DNA from: Apis mellifera
Lineage: Eukaryota > Arthropoda > Insecta > Hymenoptera > Apidae
Length of the DNA stretch: 64,000 bases
Direction of reading: 5' to 3'
Assembly: GCF_003254395.2 (NCBI RefSeq)
Contig: NC_037652.1
Location: 5,047,001 to 5,111,000 of the forward strand
Within the stretch, counting starts at the first letter, position 1, and every line of letters starts with the position of its first letter. Made by a program: the position numbers and the translations under genes. The notes beneath the pieces are model-generated. The model had not been told where the DNA came from. It worked only from the letters and a program-made list of their open reading frames with translations, and did no database searches. This document shows, in pieces, positions 26,601-35,600 of this stretch.

Positions 26601-29600
26601 CTCACAGCACTAAGAGACCAGGATTCTCTGAAGCTTGGGAGAAGAACACTCACAGCACCAAAAGACCAGGAACCTCTGATGTTTGGGAGAAGAATACTCA
26701 CAGTACCAAAAGACCAGGAACCTCTGATGTTTGGGAGAAGAACACTTACAGTACCAAAAGACCAGGATTCTCTGAAGTTTGGGAGAAGAATACTCACAGC
26801 ACCAAAAGACCAGGATCCTCTGATGTTTGGGAGAAGAACACTCACAGTACCAAAAGACCAGGAACCTCTGATGTTTGGGAGAAGAACACTCACAGTACCA
26901 AAAGACCAGGATCCTCTGAAATTTGGGAGAAGAATACTCACAGCACTAAAAGACCAGGATCCTCTGATGTTTGGGAAAAGAACACTCACAGTACCAAAAG
27001 ACCAGGATCTGAAATTTGGGAAAAGAACACTCATAGTACCAAAAGACCAGGATCCTCTGAATCTTGGGAGAAAGGGTCTCTGAGCACGAAGAGACCAAGC
27101 TCTTCTGAATCTTGGGAGAAAGAGTTTCAAAGTACCAAAAGACCAGAATTACCTAATGTTTGGGAAAAGGGTTCTCAGAGTACTAGGAGACCTGGATCTC
27201 CCTCTGAAATTTGGGAGAAGGGATCTCAAAGTACCAAAAGACCTGCATCCTCTGACTATTCGGAAAAGGGATCTCATAGCACGAAAAGACCTGTATGGGA
27301 GGAGAATAATCAGGATTCGAAGAGACCTGGTCATCATGACTTCTCGAGTCTTCAAAAGCCGAGACCGGAAAGTGACCAACACACGGTTGTCAAAGAGAAA
27401 GACACGACGCATGAAGGTTTTCAGAATCATCATCAGGGATACAAAGATAAGATAGATACGGGACTCAATACATTGGTGATTAGGTTACCTGGAAAAGAGC
27501 ATGCGTCCAGCGAAGATGAAGGCATCAGGCCCAACAGGCCTAGCAACCAAAGACCATCCGAGTCGAGGCCTGACGATAGTAAAACGTCGGAGGACGCTGA
27601 TTTGAGCGTTCAGGAATCGATTCATAGACCGAGTGTTAATTCGGTTGATGAAAATGTAAGCGTTTGATCGTGAAGTTTTAAAAATAATTTAAATTTTAAA
27701 AATGATGATGTTACTTTTTGTCAAATATCATTCGTAGAACATCGCTTATTCGAACAAATATGAATTTTTTTACATAATAAATATTTATACCTGAAAATTA
27801 TTTAATCGTTTCATGATGTATTATTTCAGATTCTTTTATTAATTAGTTCGAATAATCGAGGTTCTAGTGTGAATTCAACGAAATTTGTTGATTTTTGGGA
27901 GAGGAGGGAAGTTTGCTTTCAAAGTAAAGTTTAAAAGTGTTTAACCATCTCATCAGGAATCAGCCAAGGATCCTCACCCGAGCTTGAACTTCATTCACAC
28001 GGAACGTCCACAATGGGCTACCAAACCGGTATCCCCTAAACCGACCACAGACTTCTCGAAACCGTACTTCTCGATCAAGACGACAACTTATCGGCCGATC
28101 CTGATGAACGAGCAACCGGATACCAGGCCGAACTTCGTCTCGAAACCCAATGGGGCGAGCACAGCCGTGAAAACTTCGACCACAATCAGACCGTCACACT
28201 TGAACGGCCAATCCACCACCAGGTATCCGACTATGTCCTTGCGTTCCTCGAAAATTCTTCCTCTTTCGTTCGACCATTTCCACCGGAAGCTTTTAATTCG
28301 ACTGAATTAACGGCCGATCGTAAATTTTCCCCCGTAAATTAATGAACGGACTCGAAACGGGAAACAGGAACTGAAGCTTCTTTTCGAGCTTCAAGCTTTT
28401 CTTTCATTCTAGCGCAGCCGGATCCTTGCCACAAACCTCTCACTGGCACGTGACCACTGAACCGGTGTTCGTCACGAAGCAGAGACCGTCCTTGTCCACC
28501 AAGCCGATGAGTTCGCTCGAGACGGTCAAACCGTTGACCAGCAGCTCCCATTTCTGGTCGGAGAACAGTTGGACACCGCCAAGGCCGTCCTTGAAACCGC
28601 ATTGGACGGACAATCCTAGCCTCCTTCAGAATGGGCCCGAAGCGTTTCCACCACGGCCGAGCTTCAAACCGACCGAACCACAAGAAGTACGTGTGGATAT
28701 TTAAATCGATAAAATGTGTTTCGTTCGTGTAATTTCGTCTAAATGATTTAAGAGATTCTCTTCACCTCAGATGCTTTTTAAAATATCACATAATATTCTC
28801 GCCTTCCTTTATTTATCCGCAATATATTTAAAGAAACAATAGACGAATAAAATAAGTATGTAAATGTATCGATGTATCTGGTGCGTAAAACGAACGGAAT
28901 CTATTATTCCAGTCGGAGAATTTAGAAGCAAAAGCAGTAAAGTATTCGAAACGGATGGATACTTTTAATGGATCGTGCACTGAAATTATCGAATAACTCA
29001 AGAATCTTCCTCTCATGACCGCGAGCCGTAATCGCGAACGCTTCTTCCCCGCCCGATACCTGAAACGCTTCCGCGTCTTATCTAGAAATCAGTTTCCCCT
29101 CGAAGGAACAGCTTTATCATATTACATCCTCGGCTACACTCCATATCCCGCGGTCCTGCAAACCAAACCCCCCCCCCTCTAATATCGATCTCTATCGATA
29201 TTCGTCGTAAGAAAAAACCCAACTTCTTTTTTTCTCTCTCTCCTCCTTTTTTTCTCTTTTTCCACTCGTCGGATTACTGTTAATCACTGACAAAGAAACC
29301 GATCGGCCTTCGACTCGATTACACAGTCCATTGAGCACCGTTGTGTTGCGAAACACAAGCCGTCTATTCGGAAAATTAATAAATTGGAACAGCGTCGAAA
29401 GAGTCGATAGAGGAGATAGATTCAACTTGCATATCTCCATTTTCTTTTCGCAGAACACGGAGTTCCACAAGCCGCTCGGCGCCGCTCATTACATCACCAC
29501 GTCCCACTTCGAGACCTCCGCGAGGCCCAGACCCACGAAGAAAACCACCACGTCCACCACGAGTACCACCACCAGCACCACCACCACCAGTACCACCACC

Positions 29601-31528
29601 ACCACGACCACGACCACGACCACGACGACGACCACCACCACGACGCCAAAACCCGATACGACCGTGTCCACGACCGAGGCAATCGCGAAAACTGGATCGG
29701 TGCTGACCGTCTCCGCCGCAACCGAGAGCAAGGGCATGCAGTGCGGGGTACCGCCACTATTTCCACGACCCGAGACCAGGATCGTTGGAGGCAAGGACGC
29801 GCCGTTCGGTCGATGGCCTTGGCAGGTATCCGTCAGGCGCACCTCGTTCTTCGGCTTCTCGAGCACCCATCGATGCGGCGGCGCGGTGTTGAACGAGAAC
29901 TGGATCGCGACCGCGGGACACTGTGTCGATGAGTGAGTAGAATTTCTTTGGGATGGGTTGCAAATTGAAATTTTTCGTGCATGCGTTGCTTAGATAAAAA
30001 TAGATAAAGTAGATCATTTTGTATATTTGTGCATATTTTTCATAAATATATATATATATGAAATACGTATATAAAATATATAAAATATCAGGCTATTAAA
30101 TTGTTATAGTTTGAAAAGTTATTTGCAAAATATTCATATATGTGGCTTTAAACGTATTATTTCTTTTCATTTCGAGATTGCATGGAAGAAAAATGAAAGA
30201 GAGTAGAATAAGATTGTATTCAATAATTGAAAACTATAATAAAATATTTCCTATTAATGTCGAAAATAACTTTCGAGACATGCTAATAATATCGGAAATA
30301 ATAATAAGATAAGATAATAAATAATAATAATAATAATAAGAAAAGAGATGTATAAATACGAAGGTAGAAAGTCTAGGAGCCGGGGATCGTAAGAAGAAGC
30401 GGGATCAGTGTACGTAATTGCTTCCTGTTATGATTACAGCCTCTCCGTACGTGAGTGAATGCAAATGTGCCCGCCCCTCGTGTAGAAAATGAACCTCGAT
30501 TAACCCGTATACTTGATTAGCAACGTTCGTAAGAATGCAAAACGAGAGAAATATTTTGAAATCGATTCTGTTGCAGCCTGTTGACCTCGCAGATCCGGAT
30601 CAGAGTAGGCGAGTACGATTTTTCGTCGGTGCAAGAGCGATTGCCGTACGTGGAACGCGGCGTGGCCAAGAAGGTGGTCCATCCCAAGTATAACTTCTTC
30701 ACTTACGAATACGACTTGGCGTTGGTTCGATTGGAAAGCTCGTTGACCTTCGCCCCCCATATCTCGCCGATTTGTCTGCCGGCCACTGACGATCTTCTCA
30801 TCGGCGAGAACGCGACCGTCACCGGCTGGGGAAGGTTGAGCGAGGGTGGCACCCTGCCATCCGTGTTGCAAGAGGTGAACTTTAGTAATTACAAATCCAA
30901 GAATGATAGTTTTAAATTTTCCAATCAAAAAGAATTGAAATCCTGATGAATCTCCTTAACAATTTAGCCATTTAATTATTTATAATATCTCAATGAGAAG
31001 GAAAAGAGGTTCAGGTTATATTACTACAATGAAAAATCCTTAATTCAAACAAGAATTGGGCGTCTATTGCAGGTTTCCGTGCCCATAGTGAGTAACGATA
31101 GGTGTAAGTCAATGTTCCTGAGGGCTGGGAGACACGAGTTCATACCGGACATATTTCTTTGCGCCGGATACGAGAGCGGGGGCCAAGATTCTTGTCAGGT
31201 ATCTATAAAGTAACTCCGCCTATAAACATCACTACATATTCATTTTACAAATTTACAGACATTCAATTTTGAAGTCGCGTTGGAACTGCAGAAAAATCAA
31301 TATTTGCAAATCACACAGATCTTTGTCAAGTAAAATCCAAGTAAAAAAAAGAAAATGTGTAATTTTCAGGGGGATTCGGGTGGACCTCTGCAAGTGAGAG
31401 GGAAAGACGGCCGATATTTCCTCGCGGGCATCATATCCTGGGGAATCGGATGCGCGGAGGCGAATTTACCAGGGGTGTGCACGAGGATCTCCAAGTTCGT
31501 TCCATGGATCCTGAAGAACGTCACTTGA
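22995..31528 (+). CDS. Sb: Stubble-type trypsin-like serine protease with a repeat-expanded stalk
   Basis: Stubble is a membrane-anchored or secreted serine protease that acts at the apical epidermal surface in appendage and bristle morphogenesis. Coding exons: 22995-23076 (alternative donors at 23071 and 23081), 25806-27655, 27957-28222, 28413-28686, 29454-29932, 30577-30874, 31073-31198, 31370-31528; about 1177 residues. Phases agree throughout, but the first junction is the least certain and the acceptor at 25805 has a weak pyrimidine tract. Order: a short hydrophobic N-terminus (WIGYVATILWW), a six-Cys knot (about 36-75, CMFVWECIKSEG), ten His, a 16-residue repeat array, a Pro/Ser/Thr stalk, a poly-Thr tract and the protease. 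Activation cleavage is R933/I934 (IVGG). The triad is H980 in TAGHC, D1030 in YEYDLAL and S1128 in GDSGGP; D1122 indicates trypsin-like specificity. The catalytic domain closely resembles Drosophila Stubble as I know it. Coding may extend upstream, since no in-frame stop precedes the ATG within its exon. Confidence 0.9.
23605..23630. repeat. (GA)n microsatellite
   Basis: Pure GA dinucleotide repeat of 13 units within the first coding intron of the Stubble gene. Confidence 0.9.
24403..24430. repeat. Perfect 12-bp inverted repeat
   Basis: ACATATATTTTT at 24403-24414 is exactly complementary to AAAAATATATGT at 24419-24430, leaving a 4-nt GTGA loop. It lies in an intron; AT-rich hairpins of this size are common in AT-rich DNA. 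Confidence 0.7.
25988..26017 (+). repeat. Ten-histidine tract in the Stubble protein
   Basis: Ten consecutive CAC/CAT codons follow the six-Cys knot directly and are followed by two Gln codons. Mixed codon use (four CAC, six CAT) argues against pure slippage of one triplet. Confidence 0.95.
26311..27300 (+). repeat. Tandem 48-bp coding repeat array (16-residue unit, about 20 copies)
   Basis: The unit is STKRPGSSEVWEKNTH with variants. The STKRP or STRRP core occurs 20 times between the Cys knot and the rest of the stalk. Central units (THSTKRPG[ST]SDVWEKN) are nearly identical, while outer units diverge (EKGSQ, DKEFQ, SDYSEKGSH), the usual pattern for growth from the middle. One unit is a residue short (GSEIW) and one a residue long (GSPSEIW), so the frame is preserved. 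All six frames stay largely open, which creates long false antisense ORFs. Confidence 0.95.
29544..29645 (+). repeat. Thr-rich linker tract in the Stubble protein
   Basis: ACC/ACG codons encode an almost pure Thr run with a few Ser, ending TTTPKPD, just upstream of the protease domain. It is probably an O-glycosylated stem that lifts the catalytic domain off the membrane. The antisense Val-rich frame is a shadow. Confidence 0.9.
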
Positions 31529-32352
31529 CCCTGTTTCCGATCCATCATCTGGTCACGTGGACCTCGTCGATTGACGGATTGACGAACCGATTCGCCGGTG
31601 TCCGAGCGCTTAAAACGTAGCTCTAAAACGTTTCTTCGGATATTTCTTGACCAAGGAGTAAAAGAGTAGAATCGGCAACGAATCACTGCCAAATAAGACG
31701 TAAGACTTGTCGAAAGAGGGAAAGAACGAGAATCGCACGAAGATTCTCATTTCTCCTTTGATAAGATAAAATGTAAAAAAAAAAAGAGAGACGAAATGGT
31801 GTAAGGAAATGAGAGTTCGTGTCGTATCGAGACAACGTATATATCATAGACAGAAGTTTGAGAAACTGCTGTCTCAAAGACTGCCGCTTTGAAAGCGAAG
31901 CCAATCAAACACAGATCGCGCGAGGCTGTGGAAAAGAAAGATATATAAAGTTCTTCAGAAGAAGAATGAACAAACTCGCGCTCGACCAGGACTGTATTTA
32001 TATATAAATATATAAATATAAATAAGATAATATATATATATATATATTTTTTTTTTGAACGAACTGTTGGCTCGTCTGTCAATTTTTGCCAACTTGTACA
32101 TGAATATATAAAAAAGAATCAAGTTGAAAATTGGCTTGACGTTGAAAAGGCCTGCGGAAAATTATATTAATAATTGAAAGATATCGGCAGTTTCAACAGC
32201 AAGCCCATGATTATGCATTTATCTACCAAGTTGTATAGCGAATTTTGTAAAATGCTAAATTCTTGCCCATCGCCTCTAAATATCCTCTATTAATCCAAGA
32301 ATTAAATTAAAATTCTCTCTTTCTTTCTCTCCCTCCTTTTCTCTCCATTCCT

Positions 32353-32378
32353 TTTCTCTCTCTCTCTCTCTCTCTCTC
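32353..32378. repeat. (CT)n microsatellite in the Stubble 3' UTR region
   Basis: CT dinucleotide tract with flanking shorter CT runs (32319-32392). Confidence 0.85.
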
Positions 32379-32543
32379 CATTCTCTCTCCAATTCTTTAT
32401 TTACAAAGTACGGATATTTTTGTACAGACGTACATCGTGTACTTAAAGGTAGGTGTGTGCAAACTAGGAAAGATTTAATAAATATAAATATATATATGTG
32501 TAATTGTTTATAGATATATATAACAATATTTATAAGTATGTCA

Positions 32544-32549
32544 AATAAA
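32544..32549 (+). other. Poly(A) signal AATAAA (Stubble)
   Basis: Canonical AATAAA 1.0 kb after the Stubble stop. An earlier AATAAA at 32477 may be used instead or as well. Confidence 0.5.
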
Positions 32550-32555
32550 CGTATG

Positions 32556-32561
32556 TTTATT
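32556..32561 (-). other. Poly(A) signal AATAAA (serpin-like gene)
   Basis: TTTATT on the + strand reads AATAAA on the - strand, about 45 nt past the serpin stop. It lies only a few bases from the opposing Stubble signal. Confidence 0.55.
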
Positions 32562-32604
32562 ATTATTACCCGGGATTCGTCTATTCTGTTCCCAAGTAGA
32601 GGTT

Positions 32605-35600
32605 CTACAAAATTCGCGAATTGAGTGGATCGTTGACACGACCAGCGATCAGAACCACCGAGGTTTCCGCGTCGACGATGAAGTAGAGGAACGGATGGAC
32701 AACTGTAAATGGCACTGGACCTGCCCTCTCGAATAATCCATTACCTATGAAATAATACATATTTACATATATTTCATCCGTGAATAAATAAAATCATTTT
32801 ATTCCAAATGTCCATATTATATGTATATATAGTCTAGTGCAGACGAAGAATTTTTAAGGAACAGGTAACGAGATATTTGATAATATGTGTTAGCATGAGG
32901 AGAAAGAAAAAAATGATTGGGAAGAGCTGACAGATTAATGAAAATATTTACGAGCAACATTCCTCGTAACGATTCAGGAATTCCTAGTAAGCATAATGGA
33001 GAACACAACCGCAAGGTCTTTTTATTTATTTTCCTCGGTGAGTCAGGCGCACAGGATATCAGCGATTAAAGCAAGCCAACTTTATAACAATACTGAGAAT
33101 ATTCTCGATCGTGGACGGCGTCAATTACAATAAACCGGAAACGAGTTCTTCGACGAGCAAACAACGAATTGGCAATAGATTCGACATTTATCGATTAGAG
33201 GGGAAAAAAAATGTTGTATCCTCTGGAATGGTTTGCGTGGTCGTAATCGTACGTTACAGAATAACTTAAGCGTAAAAAAAAAAAAGAAAAAAGAAAAACG
33301 AAGGAATTAATTACTATGAATCTATTTTTTTCTTTGAAAGAAGATGAATAAATTAAGAGTAATAAACTTGTTCGATTCTCACGATGCGATTCGCTGATAT
33401 AGTTGGCGGTCAACAACCTTTACAAGAGAAAGTATCAATGTAATATAATATATGAATATCTGAACTGTTTCTCGATCTTCACAAAAATTTCTATCTTTGA
33501 GAATTGAAACAATTTCCATTGCAAAATTTTTAATAAAATTCTTTCTTAATTTTACATCAACTAGATATATATATACATACAAAAGATCTATCGTGACGAT
33601 AGCAAGCAAAAAGCATGGAATGTAAAAAAAGAAAACGAAGAGGAAGGGAGAACGAATCAGACACGCGCCAGTAGTAATGGCCAGACATCGTCAGACATTT
33701 GCCCGCTACGTTGCTCACAAATTATACGAAATATTTATATATAAGATCTTATTTCTCGTTGATATTGACTAAAAAAAATTTTACAAATAATGCACACAAT
33801 AATATAATCAAAGATTTGAAGAATCGTTAACGTATTACTTAAATAGATTGTACAAACTGTACCAACAGAAACAATTCAAAACTATAGCTTTAAAATACGA
33901 AAATATAAAGAAAATTAAGTTAATATATATTCTCGATTTGATAAATCTTCTTCAACAATATCTGTAATAAGGTAAGTAAATTACTATTAATAAAATAATC
34001 AGGAAACGTAACTACGATTTGAGACATTGATTCTAAACTTTTGGCCGATAGTGTAACACAGCGAGCGAAGGAATTAGGTATTCCCTTTGTCGTTCTCAGC
34101 AACATACACCGATATCTCATTGTTCGCGGACCACGTACACCGGAGAATCGCAATTTCACCGATTGCGTCACGTCTATTGCCTGATCGAACCTTCTGCCAA
34201 TCGCCGATCACTCCCTCCCTCCACGATAATCCGTGATATCCTCTCCTTTCTTTTCCTTTTTTTTTTTTTCCTACTAGAAATTCTTCTCCTGACTGGAAGA
34301 AAAGAAAAATGAAAAGAAATTTGATCAAATCCTCGTGGATTGCGGAATATTGAAATTGTAATAAAAGAATGGCGGATGGGAACGGGGAAAGTGCAGAATG
34401 AACGTAGAAAGCAGAGAGCAGAAACCTGGATGACGATAATATCGGTAATAATCCCGACGAAGTGGAACGATCAATGGAGGATCGGTAGGGCGATAGAACG
34501 ACTCACGAGAATGGGTCCTGTCGGGTTTCATGTAATTTCTGATGTTCACACCGATGCTCTGCTGCACGTCTCTAGCGTACACACCTAGGTCAGGTGTCAT
34601 CGGCGAGAGATCGGCTGTTCTGGGCTCGAACACGTCCAAAATTCCCAACTGAAAGTAAAATAAACATTTGACAAGAAAAAGGAAAAAAGAATAATTAAAT
34701 AAGAATCGAGTGATAACAAAAGTAATTTTAAGAATAATTGAATCCAATCGTTCGATAATAGAAAACGAATCTTGAATATAGTTCAGTTTAAAAGACTACG
34801 CTAGAACAACATGAAACGGCGTTGGAATCTATAAATCTATATCGCAAGAGTAAAATGCTACACAACTTGAAAAGTACGTCTATTAAACAATTCCGTTTCG
34901 AATTATCGTGAATTACGTGTCGTCAAGAGGGGCACGTGTCCCCCTGTAACTCTCCGGTTCGCGGAACGAAACCGTGACGAGAAACGGAAAGTGCACTCAA
35001 GATCTGTCGGCTAACGCGATTAAGTAATTAGGAGCTTAATGATCGAAGCTAATGGCAAAATATCGGGCGGCGAACACCGAGAAAGAAACGATTCGATCTC
35101 TCTTTCCTCCGTTAAGAAAAAATTTTTAGACTCTCGAGAGAATACCAAGATGTTAAATTCATTTTCGAGAAAGAAACGTGGAAATGATTCCTTCGCAATC
35201 GTCGTACCCTTTGAAGGAAAGACGTCAGTGTGACAAAACCGCGCAACATGAAGGACGGAATGGTGGCCCTGACCCAAGTGGCCTGTAACTGCTTCCGCAA
35301 CAGTCTTAACGACTTCCCGCCGAGATCTCTGGCCAATCTGTACGTGTCCCTTCTATCCGTGGCCATCATGAGGATGATATTGTATCTAGGATCCTGAAAT
35401 TAACGAGTTGAAAAGATAATTTATCGCCAAAATATATATTGAAGATAATAAATTTGCTGTTTTATGAGAATGGCGAGAAGATGAATTTTCGAGAGTTTTT
35501 TTATGGAATGATAGATCTTACATCAAGCGGAAACTCAAGGGCGACCGCGTGCAGCGATGGGAAATAGGCAAAAGGTAAAACGGCGAAGTATCTTGAGGCT

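Larger units (their letters stand above)
31529..32604 (+). other. Stubble 3' UTR and gap to the serpin gene
   Basis: Follows the Stubble stop. Two + strand AATAAA signals lie at 32477-32482 and 32544-32549. The stretch contains TA-rich sequence (32007-32060) and a CT microsatellite (32353-32378). No other gene is seen. Confidence 0.6.

Noticed and set aside
26576..27130. Long repetitive open frames in other frames across the 48-bp array
   Set aside because: A 48-bp unit keeps every stop-free frame open over all copies. Only one frame joins both flanking exons in phase and leads to the protease domain.
26311..27300. Regular short repeats resembling a CRISPR array
   Set aside because: The whole unit repeats, with no unique spacers; it is coding in phase, and the genome is an insect's.
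29489..29866. Poly-Val and Trp/Ser-rich antisense frames over the Stubble Thr tract
   Set aside because: Complement of ACC/ACG repeats; the + strand frame continues into IVGG and the catalytic His.
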